64,000 nt of DNA from an uncultured Paracoccus sp. (lineage in GTDB: Bacteria; Pseudomonadota; Alphaproteobacteria; Rhodobacterales; Rhodobacteraceae), in the NCBI GenBank assembly GCA_934533075.1, contig CAKTBJ010000011.1, positions 1 to 64,000 of the forward strand. The letters run 5' to 3'. The notes under the pieces were generated by a model. That model saw nothing but the letters and a program-made list of their open reading frames with translations. It was not told where the DNA came from and ran no database searches. Of the stretch, positions 24,761 through 34,905 are shown piece after piece. Numbering within the stretch: position 1 is the first letter of the stretch; each line of letters starts with the position of its first letter. Made by a program: the position numbers and the translations under genes.

Positions 24761-27466
24761 ATGCTCGGTATCGAAACTCTGGCACGCAAGGTTTTCGGCT
24801 CGGCCAATGATCGCCGGGTCAAGGCGCTGCGGCCCTTGGTGGCGCGGATCAACGCGCTGGAAGCGGAAACCAAGGCGAAAAGCGACGAGGAGCTGGTCGC
24901 CAAGACCCGCGAGTTGCAGGGCAGGGCGCAGGGCGGCGAGTCGCTGGACGCGCTGCTGCCCGAGGCTTTCGCCACCTGCCGCGAGGGTGCGCGCCGGGCG
25001 CTGGGCCTGCGCGCCTTCGACGTGCAGCTGATGGGCGGCATCGTGCTGCATCAGGGCTGCATCGCCGAGATGAAGACCGGCGAGGGCAAGACGCTGGTCG
25101 CCACCTTCCCGGCCTATCTGAACGCGCTCTCGGGCAAGGGCGTGCATGTCGTCACCGTCAACGACTATCTGGCGAAACGCGACGCGGAATGGATGGGCAA
25201 GGTGTTCCGCCATCTGGGCCTGACCACCGGCGTCGTCTATCCCTTCCAGCAGGAGGCCGAAAAACGCGCCGCCTACGCCGCCGACATCACCTATGCCACC
25301 AACAACGAGCTGGGCTTCGACTATCTGCGCGACAACATGAAGGGCAGCGTCGAGGAAATGGTCCAGCGCGGTCACAACTTCGCCATCGTGGACGAGGTGG
25401 ACAGCATCCTGATCGACGAGGCGCGCACGCCGCTGATCATCTCCGGCCCGTCGCAGGACCGCAGCGAGCTTTACAAGACGCTGGACGCCTTCATGGCCGA
25501 GATCCGGGACGAGCATTTCAACCTGGACGAAAAGACCCGCAACATCACCTTCACCGAGGACGGCAACGAGTTTCTGGAAAAGCGCCTTCAGGCCGCCGGC
25601 ATCCTGCCCGAGGACCAGACGCTCTACGACCCGGAAAGCACCACGCTGGTCCATCACGCCAACCAGGCCCTGCGCGCGCACCGGCTGTTCCACAAGGACC
25701 AGCACTATATCGTGCGCGACGGCGAGGTGATGCTGATCGACGAGTTCACCGGCCGCATGATGAAGGGCCGCCGCCTGTCGGACGGGTTGCACCAGGCCAT
25801 CGAGGCCAAGGAGGGCGTGGACATCCAGCCCGAGAACGTGACGCTGGCCTCCGTCACCTTCCAGAACTATTTCCGGCTTTACGGCAAGCTGTCGGGCATG
25901 ACCGGCACGGCGGCGACCGAGGCCGAGGAATTCGCGGAAATCTACAAGCTGGGCGTGGTCGAGATTCCCACCAACCGCCCCATCGCCCGGCAGGACGAGC
26001 ACGACCGCGTGTATCGCAATGCCGACGAAAAGCATGCCGCCGTGATCGAGGCCATCAAGGAGGCCCATGAGAAGGGCCAGCCGATCCTTGTCGGCACCAC
26101 CAGCATCGAGAAATCGGAAATGCTGTCGGCGATCCTGACCCGCGAGGGGCTGCCGCATAACGTGCTGAACGCCCGCCAGCACGAGGCCGAGGCCCAGATC
26201 GTCGCCGAGGCCGGCAAGCCCGGCGCCATCACCATCGCCACCAACATGGCCGGCCGCGGCACCGACATCCAGCTGGGCGGCAATGTCGACATGAAGGTGA
26301 TGGAGGCGCTGAAATCCGACCCGGAGGCCGATGTGGACGCGCTCCGCGCCCGCGTCGAGGCCGAGGTGGCCGAGGACAAGGCCCGCGTGCTGGCCGCCGG
26401 GGGCCTGTTCGTGCTGGCCACGGAACGCCACGAAAGCCGCCGCATCGACAACCAGCTGCGCGGCCGCTCGGGCCGGCAGGGCGATCCGGGGCGGTCGCTG
26501 TTCTTCCTGTCGCTGGACGACGACCTGATGCGCATCTTCGGCTCGGAACGGCTGGAGAAGGTGCTTGGCTCGCTGGGCATGAAGCCGGGCGAGGCGATCA
26601 TCCACCCCTGGGTGAACAAGTCGCTGGAACGCGCCCAGGCCAAGGTCGAGGGCCGCAACTTCGACATCCGCAAGCAGTTGCTGAAATTCGACGACGTGAT
26701 GAACGACCAGCGCAAGGCGATCTTCAGCCAGCGCCGCGAGATCATGGACAGCGAGGAAGTCAGCGAGATCGCCGCCGACATGCGCCATCAGGTCATCGAC
26801 GACCTAGTGGACGAGTTCATGCCCCCCAGGGCCTATGCCGAGCAATGGGACCTGGCCGCCATGAAGCAGGCGGTGCGCGAGCGGCTGAACCTCGACCTGC
26901 CGGTTCCCGAATGGGGCGCCGAGGACGGCGTGAATGCCGAGGTGATGCGCGAGCGCGTGCTGGAGGCCTCGGACAGGTTCATGGCCGACAAGCTGGAGCA
27001 GTTCGGTGCCGATTCGATGGCCCAGATCGAAAAGCAGATCCTGCTTCAGGTCATCGATGCGAAATGGCGCGAGCATCTGCTGACGCTGGATCATCTGCGC
27101 TCGGTGGTGGGGTTCCGGGGCTATGCCCAGCGCGACCCGCTGTCGGAATACAAGACCGAGGCCTTCCAGCTTTTCGAGAACCTGCTGGACGGGCTGCGCG
27201 GCGAGGTCACGCGGCAGTTGTCGCTGATCCGCCCCCTGACCGAGGCCGAGCGCGCGCAGATGCTGGCGCAGTATCAGGCGCAGTTGCAGGCCCAGCAACA
27301 GGCGCAGCAGGCCAGCCATGCCGAGGCCGAGGGCGGCGAGGTTTCGGCCCGCGCGCCGGGCTTCGACGAGGCCGACCCCACGACCTGGGGCAATCCCTCG
27401 CGCAACGATCCCTGCCCCTGCGGCTCGGGCAGGCGGTTCAAGAACTGCCACGGCGCGCTGGTGTGA
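24761..27466 (+). CDS. secA: Preprotein translocase ATPase
   Basis: The 901-residue protein is full length. It has Walker A MKTGEGKT (residues 104-111), Walker B/DEAD-like [28 protein letters not shown] and [18 protein letters not shown] of the second motor domain, and [13 protein letters not shown] Gln-rich linker ([12 protein letters not shown]) and the C-terminal zinc motif [14 protein letters not shown], used for SecB/lipid contact, complete it. I use the ATG before [15 protein letters not shown] lies just upstream, and an ATG at 24746 is possible. Confidence 0.97.
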   Translation: MLGIETLARKVFGSANDRRVKALRPLVARINALEAETKAKSDEELVAKTRELQGRAQGGESLDALLPEAFATCREGARRALGLRAFDVQLMGGIVLHQGCIAEMKTGEGKTLVATFPAYLNALSGKGVHVVTVNDYLAKRDAEWMGKVFRHLGLTTGVVYPFQQEAEKRAAYAADITYATNNELGFDYLRDNMKGSVEEMVQRGHNFAIVDEVDSILIDEARTPLIISGPSQDRSELYKTLDAFMAEIRDEHFNLDEKTRNITFTEDGNEFLEKRLQAAGILPEDQTLYDPESTTLVHHANQALRAHRLFHKDQHYIVRDGEVMLIDEFTGRMMKGRRLSDGLHQAIEAKEGVDIQPENVTLASVTFQNYFRLYGKLSGMTGTAATEAEEFAEIYKLGVVEIPTNRPIARQDEHDRVYRNADEKHAAVIEAIKEAHEKGQPILVGTTSIEKSEMLSAILTREGLPHNVLNARQHEAEAQIVAEAGKPGAITIATNMAGRGTDIQLGGNVDMKVMEALKSDPEADVDALRARVEAEVAEDKARVLAAGGLFVLATERHESRRIDNQLRGRSGRQGDPGRSLFFLSLDDDLMRIFGSERLEKVLGSLGMKPGEAIIHPWVNKSLERAQAKVEGRNFDIRKQLLKFDDVMNDQRKAIFSQRREIMDSEEVSEIAADMRHQVIDDLVDEFMPPRAYAEQWDLAAMKQAVRERLNLDLPVPEWGAEDGVNAEVMRERVLEASDRFMADKLEQFGADSMAQIEKQILLQVIDAKWREHLLTLDHLRSVVGFRGYAQRDPLSEYKTEAFQLFENLLDGLRGEVTRQLSLIRPLTEAERAQMLAQYQAQLQAQQQAQQASHAEAEGGEVSARAPGFDEADPTTWGNPSRNDPCPCGSGRRFKNCHGALV

Positions 27467-27470
27467 CGGA

Positions 27471-27502
27471 AAAAACCCCCCGGAGCGATCCGGGGGTGTT
27501 TC
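27471..27502. terminator. Rho-independent terminator after secA
   Basis: AAAAACCCCCCGGA, a GCGA loop and TCCGGGGGTGTTT form a strong GC hairpin flanked by an A-run on one side and T-rich sequence on the other. It may therefore work in both directions between converging secA and the methyltransferase gene. Confidence 0.8.
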
Positions 27503-27529
27503 GTTGCCGGGGCCGGTCCGCGGGTCCGG

Positions 27530-28234
27530 TCAGTAATTGATATAGTGGCTTTGGATGACCGGCTTCGGCGCGCCCTCGCGGGGCTTCTTGCGCACGGCGT
27601 AGAACAGGAAGCGCGGCTTGCGGAACCGCCTCTCGGCCCCGCGCGGGTTGCCGGTGGGGTCGGGAACGGCCTCGGGCGCCTCGGTTTCCTGGCGGGTCAT
27701 GGTCCAGCAGCCCAGCATCTCATAGCCGAGGCTGGCCACCCAATAGCGCCACGGAATATCGGGACCGACCTGATAAAAGCCGTGCCCGAACCAGCCGTCG
27801 GTTCCGATGCAGGACACGAAGATGCCTTCGGGTTTCAGCATGGCATCGACGTTGCGGAAGGCCTGCGCGATGTCGAAGACATGCTCGGTCGTGCCGCCGT
27901 CATAGACCAGATCGAAGCGGCCGGTGAGGTCGGGGCCGACCGGCAGGGACAGGTCGTGGATATGCTCGGCCCCCTCGATGGCCGAGAAATCGAGGCTTTC
28001 CATCCGGGGCCAGCCGATGGTGTTCAGGAAGGTCTCGCAAAAATGGTCCTTCTGGAACAGGTCGTCGGGCGTGGCCTGGATGCCCAGCCCGGCCAGCGCC
28101 TCGATCAGGCGGGGCGTCCATTCCCTGGGCCGGAAATGCATCTTCTGCCGGCCCAGCATGACGCCGGCGCGGCAATCCTTCACCAGCGGCGCGATGGTGG
28201 CCAGTTGAATGGCGATATTGATGCTGATGCCCAT
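27530..28234 (-). CDS. Class-I SAM-dependent methyltransferase-like protein
   Basis: The 234-residue protein has a middle section with the late part of a Rossmann methyltransferase fold: FDLVYDGGTTEHVFDIAQAF (about 105-124) followed by MLKPEGIFV. The classical GxGxG motif near the N-terminus is not evident. It opens MGISINIAIQLATIAPLV and has a basic C-terminus ending SHYINY. The substrate is unknown, and it might be a non-catalytic relative. It is transcribed alone, downstream of argG and separated from it by 412 bp of repeats. Confidence 0.6.
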   Translation of the reverse strand: MGISINIAIQLATIAPLVKDCRAGVMLGRQKMHFRPREWTPRLIEALAGLGIQATPDDLFQKDHFCETFLNTIGWPRMESLDFSAIEGAEHIHDLSLPVGPDLTGRFDLVYDGGTTEHVFDIAQAFRNVDAMLKPEGIFVSCIGTDGWFGHGFYQVGPDIPWRYWVASLGYEMLGCWTMTRQETEAPEAVPDPTGNPRGAERRFRKPRFLFYAVRKKPREGAPKPVIQSHYINY

Positions 28235-28313
28235 CCCGGATCCTCTTGTCGCGATTCAGGGCAATAGAGCGCCATCGACCGCCCGGCGCAAAGCATTTCG
28301 CCGGAGATGGTAA

Positions 28314-28398
28314 AGGTTTGCCTGAAAGGGCGGGATTGAACCGGCGGGTTTCGTCCCGGCGGGACGCGCCGCCGCAAGGCCGGGCGGCAGCGCCGTTT
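28314..28398. repeat. Partial copy of the AGGTTTGCC/GGCCGGGCGGCAGCG repeat family
   Basis: AAGGTTTGCCTGAAAGGGC is followed by unrelated sequence and then CGCAAGGCCGGGCGGCAGCG, the reverse complement of the tag found after the palindromes at 21350 and 21579. It looks like a rearranged copy. It lies in the 412-bp gap 28235-28646, which also holds the two elements listed next and no gene. Confidence 0.6.
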
Positions 28399-28481
28399 TT
28401 CCAGGCCCCGCAGGGGTGCGGGGAAAACGTTCCCACCTTGCGCAGGGGCGGATATGGTGCGCGAGGACCTCTCTGGCCGCA

Positions 28482-28501
28482 GGTGCGTGTTCACACGCAC
28501 C
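28482..28501. repeat. GGTGCGTG palindrome
   Basis: GGTGCGTGTTCACACGCACC has perfect 9-bp arms and a TC loop. It is the left half of a composite with the element at 28532; the same composite occurs at 39942-40042. Related palindromes lie at 2702, 39845, 39942, 44577 and 44619. Confidence 0.85.
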
Positions 28502-28531
28502 ATCCCGCATCGCCCCCTTCTCGACCACGCA

Positions 28532-28583
28532 GACTTATCCACGCCCGGAGACCCCCACAGGAGTCGGAGGGGGTGGGTAAGTC
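28532..28583. repeat. DnaA-box-like inverted-repeat element, copy 2
   Basis: A 52-bp element starts GACTTATCCACGCCC and ends GGGGGTGGGTAAGTC, in reverse orientation to the copy at 21480. It is preceded by CGACCACGCA, as at 39981. It lies 64 bp beyond the 3' end of argG. Confidence 0.85.
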
Positions 28584-28646
28584 GGGCAATTCACCCCGCG
28601 CATGAGACCCTGCGGCGACCTCTGTCCGGACCGCCGCAGGCCGTGT

Positions 28647-29873
28647 TCACTCGAACCGGGCGTTCCTTGCCGCCAGCAGCTTCAGCCGCAGCGCGTTCAG
28701 CCGGATGAAGCCCGCCGCGTCCTTCTGGTCATAGGCGCCGGCATCCTCCTCGAAGGTCACATGCGCCTCGGAGTAAAGGCTGTGCTCCGACCAGCGCGCC
28801 ACGGTCCGCGCCGCGCCTTTGTAAAGCTTCACCCGCACCGTGCCGGTCACATGCTCCTGCGACTTGTCGATCAGGGCTTGCAGCATCTCGCGCTCGGGGC
28901 TGAACCAGAAGCCGTTGTAGATCAACTCGGCATAGCGCGGCATCAGGCTGTCCTTGAGGTGCCCGGAACCGGCGTCCAGCGTGATCTGCTCGATGCCGCG
29001 ATGGGCTTCCAGCAGGATGGTGCCGCCGGGGGTCTCGTAGACGCCGCGCGACTTCATGCCGACGAAGCGGTTTTCCACGAAATCCAGCAGCCCGATGCCG
29101 TGGCGGGCGCCGTATTCGTTCAGCCGGGTCAGGATCGTGGCCGGCGACAGCGCCTCGCCGTTGATCGACGCCGCGTCGCCCTTCTCGAACCCGATCTCGA
29201 TGAATTCGGGCTGGTCGGGCGCATCCTCGACGGCGGTGATGCGCTGGGCGACGTAATCGGGGGCCTCGACCGCCGGGTCCTCCAGCACGCGGCCCTCGGA
29301 CGAGGTGTGCAGCAGGTTCGCGTCGACGCTGAACGGCGCCTCGCCGCGCTTGTTCTTGGCGATCGGAATCTGGTTGGCCTCGGCGAATTCCAGCAGCCTG
29401 GTGCGCGAGGTCAGGTCCCACAGCCGCCACGGCGCGATGACCTTGATCGCCGGGTTCAGCGCATAGGCCGACAGTTCGAACCGCACCTGGTCATTGCCCT
29501 TGCCGGTGGCGCCATGCGACACCGCATCGGCGCCGGTTTCGCGCGCGATCTCCACCAGCCGCTTGGAGATCAGCGGCCGCGCGATGGAGGTGCCCAGCAG
29601 GTAAAGCCCCTCATACAGGGCATTGGCGCGGAACATCGGGAAGACGAAATCGCGCACGAATTCCTCGCGCAGGTCCTCGATGAAGATGTTTTCCGGCTTG
29701 ATGCCCAGCAGCTCGGCCTTGTGGCGGGCGGGTTCCAGCTCCTCGCCCTGGCCGAGATCGGCGGTGAAAGTCACCACCTCGCAACCATATTCGGTTTGCA
29801 GCCATTTCAGGATGATCGAGGTGTCCAGCCCCCCCGAATAGGCGAGGACGACTTTCTTCGGCGCGTCGGTCAT
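28647..29873 (-). CDS. argG: Argininosuccinate synthase
   Basis: The 408-residue enzyme joins citrulline and aspartate using ATP in arginine synthesis. The PP-loop AYSGGLDTS is at residues 11-19. [14 protein letters not shown] and [30 protein letters not shown] and [13 protein letters not shown] are family blocks. I start at the ATG before [12 protein letters not shown]; the frame extends 18 residues upstream without conservation. It is divergent from ilvA, with a 128-bp shared promoter gap. Confidence 0.96.
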   Translation of the reverse strand: MTDAPKKVVLAYSGGLDTSIILKWLQTEYGCEVVTFTADLGQGEELEPARHKAELLGIKPENIFIEDLREEFVRDFVFPMFRANALYEGLYLLGTSIARPLISKRLVEIARETGADAVSHGATGKGNDQVRFELSAYALNPAIKVIAPWRLWDLTSRTRLLEFAEANQIPIAKNKRGEAPFSVDANLLHTSSEGRVLEDPAVEAPDYVAQRITAVEDAPDQPEFIEIGFEKGDAASINGEALSPATILTRLNEYGARHGIGLLDFVENRFVGMKSRGVYETPGGTILLEAHRGIEQITLDAGSGHLKDSLMPRYAELIYNGFWFSPEREMLQALIDKSQEHVTGTVRVKLYKGAARTVARWSEHSLYSEAHVTFEEDAGAYDQKDAAGFIRLNALRLKLLAARNARFE

Positions 29874-30001
29874 GTGGTCAGGCCCCCTATTTTTGCCCGC
29901 AATAAGCCGCTTTGACCCACCCGGCAAGGGGCAGGCCGGCGGAAAGCCCGGTCGCTTGCGCCGGTGCTTGCCTCGACGCAGGAATTTCGTCAGGAAAGGG
30001 C

Positions 30002-31246
30002 ATGGAGCACTTCACCGAATCCGTCCGCCAGTCCGAGGCCGCCCTGCGCGACCTGTTCGAGGCCACGCCGCTACAGCGCAACGACGCCCTGTCGGCCCGC
30101 TATGGCGCCGAGATCTGGCTCAAGCGCGAGGACCTAGCGCCGGTGCGCAGCTACAAGCTGCGCGGGGCGTTCAACGCCATGCGCAAGCGCGTGGGCGCGC
30201 ACGGGCATTTCGTCTGCGCCAGCGCCGGCAACCATGCGCAGGGCGTGGCCTATGCCTGCCGCCATTTCGGCGTGCGCGGCACCATCTTCATGCCGGTGAC
30301 GACGCCGAGGCAAAAGATCGACCGCACCCAGAGCTTCGGCGGCGAGTGGGTGGAGGTCCGGCTGGTCGGCGACATCTTCGACGCCGCGCTGGCCGCCGCG
30401 CAGGCATTCTGCGCGGCCGAGGGCGCGGTGTTCCTGTCGCCCTTCGACGACGAGGACGTGATCGAGGGCCAGGCCACCATCGCCCGCGAGATTCTGGCCC
30501 AGCTGGGCGGGGCGCCCGATCTGGTGGTGCTGCCGGTGGGCGGCGGCGGGCTGGCGGCGGGCGTCACCCGCTATCTGGCCGCCGAGGCCCCGGCGGTCGA
30601 GGTGGCCTTCGTCGAGCCGTCGGGCGGCACCAGCCTTCAGGCCGCGCTGCGCGCCGGCGGGCCGGTGACGCTGGCGCAGGTGGACAATTTCGTCGATGGC
30701 GCCGCCGTGGCGCGGATCGGCGCGCTGCCCTTCGCCGCGCTGGCCCGGTTCTCGCCCGATCAGGTGCTGACCGCGCCCGAGGACCGCATCAGCGCCACCA
30801 TGCTGGAGATGCTGAACGGCGAGGGCATCGTGCTGGAACCCGCCGGCGCGCTGTCCATCGACGCCCTGCGCGACCTGGCCGAGGCCGGGCAACTGGCCGG
30901 GCGGCGGGTGGTCTGCGTGGTCTCGGGCGGGAATTTCGACTTCGAGCGCCTGCCCGAGGTGCGCGAGCGCGCCGCCCGCTGGCGGGGGCTGAAGAAATAC
31001 TTCATCCTGCGCCTGCCGCAGCGGCCCGGCGCGCTGCGCGAGTTCCTGGACATGCTCGGTCCCGACGATGACGTGGCGCGGTTCGAATACCTGAAGAAAT
31101 CGGCGCGCAATTTCGGGTCGGTGCTGATCGGGATCGAGACTTCCGCACCCGAGAACCTGACCCGGCTGATGGGCCGCATGGACGGGGCCGGGCTGCGCTA
31201 TCTCGACATCACCAATGACGTGATCCTCAGCGAGTTCCTGGTCTGA
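30002..31246 (+). CDS. ilvA: Threonine ammonia-lyase (threonine dehydratase)
   Basis: The 414-residue PLP enzyme deaminates threonine to 2-oxobutyrate, the first step to isoleucine. The PLP lysine is Lys52 in [13 protein letters not shown], the phosphate loop is [12 protein letters not shown], and [13 protein letters not shown] is conserved. The C-terminal 85 residues ([18 protein letters not shown]) form a single ACT-like regulatory domain, as in the short form of IlvA. An AGGAAAGGG ribosome site precedes the ATG. A longer frame starting at 29912 lacks one. Confidence 0.93.
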   Translation: MEHFTESVRQSEAALRDLFEATPLQRNDALSARYGAEIWLKREDLAPVRSYKLRGAFNAMRKRVGAHGHFVCASAGNHAQGVAYACRHFGVRGTIFMPVTTPRQKIDRTQSFGGEWVEVRLVGDIFDAALAAAQAFCAAEGAVFLSPFDDEDVIEGQATIAREILAQLGGAPDLVVLPVGGGGLAAGVTRYLAAEAPAVEVAFVEPSGGTSLQAALRAGGPVTLAQVDNFVDGAAVARIGALPFAALARFSPDQVLTAPEDRISATMLEMLNGEGIVLEPAGALSIDALRDLAEAGQLAGRRVVCVVSGGNFDFERLPEVRERAARWRGLKKYFILRLPQRPGALREFLDMLGPDDDVARFEYLKKSARNFGSVLIGIETSAPENLTRLMGRMDGAGLRYLDITNDVILSEFLV

Positions 31247-31309
31247 GCGTCCGGCGGCGGGGACGGGCGTTTACGGGTTGTTAGCCCCTTCGGCCTAAGA
31301 CTGGCCGGC

Positions 31310-32587
31310 ATGAAGCAGGCGCAGAATTCCCCTCTGGCAGGCAAACCGGCGGCCCGGCACGGGCGTGCGCGGGGCCGGGTGCTGCTGGTCTGTGCGCCCG
31401 GCGATCCCTGCGCGCGGCTGGCGGGACCGCTGCGGGCGGCGGGGTTCGCGGTCTGCCTCGCGGTGTCGGGACGGGCGGCCCTGGCCCGCGAAGGGCCTGA
31501 AATCCCTGCGATCGTGCTGTGCGCACCCATGCTGCCGGACATGGCCGGGCTGGACCTGTGCCGCGCGCTGCGCCATGCCTGCCCGGACCGGCATATCCAT
31601 GTGATCCTCGTGGGCGCGGTCTCGCCGGAGGAGGCGCTGGCGGCGCTGGCGGGCGGGGCGGACGACGTTCTGGTGCCGCCGGTGGGCGAATCGGTGCTGC
31701 GCCTGCGGCTGGCGGTGGCCGAGCGGGTGGTCGGCATGGCCACCCAGCTGACCGAGGCCAATCGCGCGATGGCCGGCATGCTGGACAACCTGCGCGCGGC
31801 GCAGGGCGCGCTGGACCGCGACCTAGCCGAGGCGCGGCGCCTTCAGCAGGGGCTGGTGCGCGACCGCTATCGGCAATTCGGGCCGTTCCGGCTGTCGCTG
31901 CTGCTGCGGCCCTCGGGGCATGTCGGCGGCGATCTGATCGGCTGCTTTCCCATCGGTGCGCGGCGCATCGGCATCTATGCCATCGACGTGGCCGGGCACG
32001 GGGTGACGGCGGCGCTGACCGCGGCGCGGATCTCGGCCTGGCTGTCGGGCGGCGCCGGCCAGAACATCGCGCTGCGCCCCGGCGGCGGCGAATCGGTGCC
32101 CCCGGCCGAGGTGGTGGGGCGGCTGAACCGGATGATGCTGGCCGATCAGGCCGGCGAATCCTATTTCACCATGATCTATGCCGAGCTGGACACCCTGACC
32201 GGTGCCGGGCGGCTGGTGCAGGCCGGCCATCCCGGCCCGATCCTCCAGGCCGGCGACGGCACCACGCGGCTGATCGGCGATGGCGGCCTGCCGGTGGGCG
32301 TGATCGAGGAGGCCGAATATGACGAGGTGCCCTTCCACCTGCATGCGGGCGAGCGGCTGTTCATCGCCTCGGACGGGCTGACCGAGGCCGAAAGCCCGCG
32401 CGGCGACCTGCTGGGCGACGAGGGGCTGCTGGCGGCGATGCGGATGAATGCCGGCCTCGGCGGGCAGGCTTTCGTGGAATCGCTGTGCTGGTCGGTCAGC
32501 CTGTTCACCGAGGGCAAGCAGGAGGACGACATTTCGGCCGTGCTGATCGAACACAGCGCCGATGCGGCGGCGGAGGGCGCGGCGTGA
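31310..32587 (+). CDS. SpoIIE/RsbU-type PP2C phosphatase with degenerate receiver domain
   Basis: The 425-residue protein has a receiver-like domain (about 22-135) joined by a probable coiled coil (about 140-185) to a PP2C-like phosphatase domain (about 190-415). The phosphatase metal motifs are intact: HVGGDLIG, AIDVAGHGVTAAL, ASDGLTEAES and EDDISAVLI. The receiver keeps PMLPDMAGLDLCRAL, but the acidic pair after strand 1, the phospho-acceptor Asp (Ala in VLCAPMLPD) and the KP lysine (VPPV) are all replaced. Phosphorylation is therefore unlikely. Such phosphatases usually act on an anti-sigma-antagonist in partner switching; no partner is encoded nearby. No clear ribosome site precedes the ATG. 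Confidence 0.85.
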   Translation: MKQAQNSPLAGKPAARHGRARGRVLLVCAPGDPCARLAGPLRAAGFAVCLAVSGRAALAREGPEIPAIVLCAPMLPDMAGLDLCRALRHACPDRHIHVILVGAVSPEEALAALAGGADDVLVPPVGESVLRLRLAVAERVVGMATQLTEANRAMAGMLDNLRAAQGALDRDLAEARRLQQGLVRDRYRQFGPFRLSLLLRPSGHVGGDLIGCFPIGARRIGIYAIDVAGHGVTAALTAARISAWLSGGAGQNIALRPGGGESVPPAEVVGRLNRMMLADQAGESYFTMIYAELDTLTGAGRLVQAGHPGPILQAGDGTTRLIGDGGLPVGVIEEAEYDEVPFHLHAGERLFIASDGLTEAESPRGDLLGDEGLLAAMRMNAGLGGQAFVESLCWSVSLFTEGKQEDDISAVLIEHSADAAAEGAA

Positions 32588-32767
32588 TGCCGCCCCGGCG
32601 CCGGCCTTCCGGGGTGAGGTCGCGGCTGCTTATGCCTTTCCCCGCGATGGGCCTGCTGTTCGCCCGCCGGCTTGCGGCCCTGTTCCGGGTCGCGCGGGAT
32701 GCCCTGTTGCCGCTGCCGGCGCGTCTGGCCAGTCTGCGCCGCATCGCAAACGGCGACGGAGGCCGCC

Positions 32768-33133
32768 ATGACACCCGCCCGCATCCGGTGGATCATCACC
32801 TCGGTGTTCTTCCTGCCGGGCGGCTGGGCGCTGCTCTGGCCGCAGGGGGTGATCGACCTCACGCTGCTGCCCGAATATCGGGTTGGCACGCCGATCCTGC
32901 CCTTCGTCGTCGCCTGCTTCGGGGCGCAGGCGATGATCTCCGGCCTGTTCGCCGGTTTCAGCCGCTTCACGAAGACCACCTTCCTGGCCTATGGGCTGGC
33001 GCTGATCCCGTTCCTTGTCTTCAACATCTGGTTCCTGCTGGTCGATCCGGTCTTTACCCGGCTGGGCTGGCTGGATGCGCTGGGCAATGCCGTCATGGCG
33101 GCGATGTGCGGACTGGGCTGGCGCCGGGTCTGA
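32768..33133 (+). CDS. Small integral membrane protein of unknown function
   Basis: The 121-residue protein has four predicted hydrophobic segments (about 5-22, 38-60, 68-92 and 98-117) with short loops. It has no recognised family. GGAGGCC lies just before the ATG. It sits between the phosphatase and hslO, with 180 bp of gene-free sequence upstream and about 100 bp downstream, so it is probably transcribed alone. Confidence 0.65.
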   Translation: MTPARIRWIITSVFFLPGGWALLWPQGVIDLTLLPEYRVGTPILPFVVACFGAQAMISGLFAGFSRFTKTTFLAYGLALIPFLVFNIWFLLVDPVFTRLGWLDALGNAVMAAMCGLGWRRV

Positions 33134-33235
33134 GGCCGGCCCGCGCGCGCCGGCCCTTCCGGTTGCCGCCTCGCGCCCTATATTGGGGGGCAAAGGCCGC
33201 CTCCGCGCGGCCGGAATCATCATGCAAGGTCATCC

Positions 33236-34315
33236 ATGAGCCTGACGAATCGCATCGCCTGGGACGATACCGTCCTGCCCTTCCAACTCGACCGCTCCGG
33301 CCTGCGTGGGCGCGTGCTGCGCCTGGACGGGGCGCTGGACCATATCCTAGCCCGGCACGACTATCCCGCCCCGGTGGCGGCGATGGTGGCCGAGGTGGCG
33401 CTGCTGGCGGCGCTGATCGGTCCCACCGTCAAGCTGCGCTGGAAGCTGAGCCTCCAGGTGCGCGGCAATGGCGCCATCCGCACGCTGGCCGCCGACTATT
33501 ACGCCCCCGCCGAGGCGGGACGGCCCGCCCGTATCCGCGCCTGGGCCAGCTTCGACGCCGACCGCCTGGACGACCGCCCCGCCTTCGAGCAGATCGGCGA
33601 GGGCTATTTCGCCGTGCTGATCGACCAGGGCGCCGGCAACCTGCCGTATCAGGGCATCACGCCGCTGGCCGGCGGCTCGCTTTCCGCCTGCGCCGCCAGC
33701 TATTTCGCCCAGTCCGAGCAGCTGCCGACCCGGTTCGCGCTGGCCTATGGCCGCGCCCGCCTGAAGGGCGAGGCCGAGCAGTGGCGTGCCGGCGGCATCA
33801 TGCTGCAAACCCTGCCGGCCACGCCGATGGAGGCCGCCGAGGCCAGCCGCGAGGGCGCGCTGATCGAGGCCGCCGACATCCTGCAAGGCGCCGAATCCGA
33901 GGACTGGAACCGCGCCAACATCCTGCTGGACACGGTGGAGGAGGTCGAGCTGATCGACCCCGACCTTGCGCCCACCGACCTGCTGCTGCGCCTGTTCCAC
34001 GAGGAGGCGCCCCGCGTCTTCGACCCGCAGCCGGTGCAGTTCGGCTGTTCCTGCGGCGAGGACCGGGTGCGCAACACGCTGAGCATCTATTCGGCCAGGG
34101 ACATCGGCCGCATGACCACCGATTCCGGCACGGTCACCGCCGATTGCCAGTTCTGCGGCGCGCATTACGAGATGGACCCGCGTTCGCTGGGCTTCGAGGC
34201 CGAGGTGGACGAGGACGGCAACCCGCTGGATGCCGAGGCCCGCGCGGCGCTGCGCGAGGCGGCGCTGGGTGGCGGCCGGTCCGCCCCGGCGGCGGCTGCC
34301 GGTCAGGGGGCATGA
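33236..34315 (+). CDS. hslO: Redox-regulated chaperone Hsp33
   Basis: The 359-residue protein has the C-terminal zinc/redox switch: Cys271 and Cys273 in FGCSCGEDRV, and Cys304 and Cys307 in ADCQFCGAHYEMDP. The N-terminal domain motif YFAQSEQLPTRFAL is conserved. Hsp33 is activated by oxidative unfolding and holds damaged cytoplasmic proteins. It is somewhat longer than E. coli Hsp33 (292), with an Ala/Gly-rich tail. TATATT at 33178 may be its -10 element. It overlaps the next gene by ATGA. Confidence 0.94.
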   Translation: MSLTNRIAWDDTVLPFQLDRSGLRGRVLRLDGALDHILARHDYPAPVAAMVAEVALLAALIGPTVKLRWKLSLQVRGNGAIRTLAADYYAPAEAGRPARIRAWASFDADRLDDRPAFEQIGEGYFAVLIDQGAGNLPYQGITPLAGGSLSACAASYFAQSEQLPTRFALAYGRARLKGEAEQWRAGGIMLQTLPATPMEAAEASREGALIEAADILQGAESEDWNRANILLDTVEEVELIDPDLAPTDLLLRLFHEEAPRVFDPQPVQFGCSCGEDRVRNTLSIYSARDIGRMTTDSGTVTADCQFCGAHYEMDPRSLGFEAEVDEDGNPLDAEARAALREAALGGGRSAPAAAAGQGA

Positions 34316-34905
34316 GCGAGGCCGATCTGCGCCGGCGCCTGCTGGCGGCGCTGGCGCAACCCGGCGACGGCAGTTCGGATTTCGACCTGGTGGCCGAAAA
34401 GCCGCCTTTCGCCGCGCCGCGCCCGGCCGGGGTGCTGGCGGCGCTGCGCCCGGACGGCCGCATGATCCTGACCCGCCGGGCCAGCGGGCTGCGCCACCAT
34501 CCCGGCCAGATCGCGCTGCCCGGCGGCAAGGTCGATCCCGGCGACGCCGATCCCACCGCCGCCGCCCTGCGCGAGGCCCATGAGGAGATCGGCCTGCCGC
34601 CCGGCCGGGTCGAGATCCTCGGCACCCTGCCGCCGCACCTGACCGTCACCGGCTTCTCGATGGTGCCGGTGCTGGGCCTGATCGACGGCGACTTCACCCC
34701 GGTGCCCGAGGCCGGCGAGGTCGCCGAGGCCTTCGCCGTGCCGCTGGACCATATCGCCGACCTGTCGAACTATCGGATCGAGCGCCGGCTGTGGCGCGGC
34801 GACTGGCGGCCCTATCGCGTCGCGCCCTGGGGACCCTACTATATCTGGGGGGCGACGGCGCGGGTGCTGTATGGGCTGGCGCAGCGGCTGCGGGCGGCGG
34901 GCTGA
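34312..34905 (+). CDS. NUDIX CoA-pyrophosphatase-like hydrolase
   Basis: The 197-residue protein has the Nudix box GGKVDPGDADPTAAALREAH followed by EEIGL, preceded by the UPF0035-type approach RRASGLRHHPGQIALPGGK that marks CoA/nucleotide pyrophosphatases. It likely hydrolyses CoA or a related nucleotide. It overlaps hslO by four bases, and its stop shares one base with the cca start. Confidence 0.88.
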   Translation: MSEADLRRRLLAALAQPGDGSSDFDLVAEKPPFAAPRPAGVLAALRPDGRMILTRRASGLRHHPGQIALPGGKVDPGDADPTAAALREAHEEIGLPPGRVEILGTLPPHLTVTGFSMVPVLGLIDGDFTPVPEAGEVAEAFAVPLDHIADLSNYRIERRLWRGDWRPYRVAPWGPYYIWGATARVLYGLAQRLRAAG

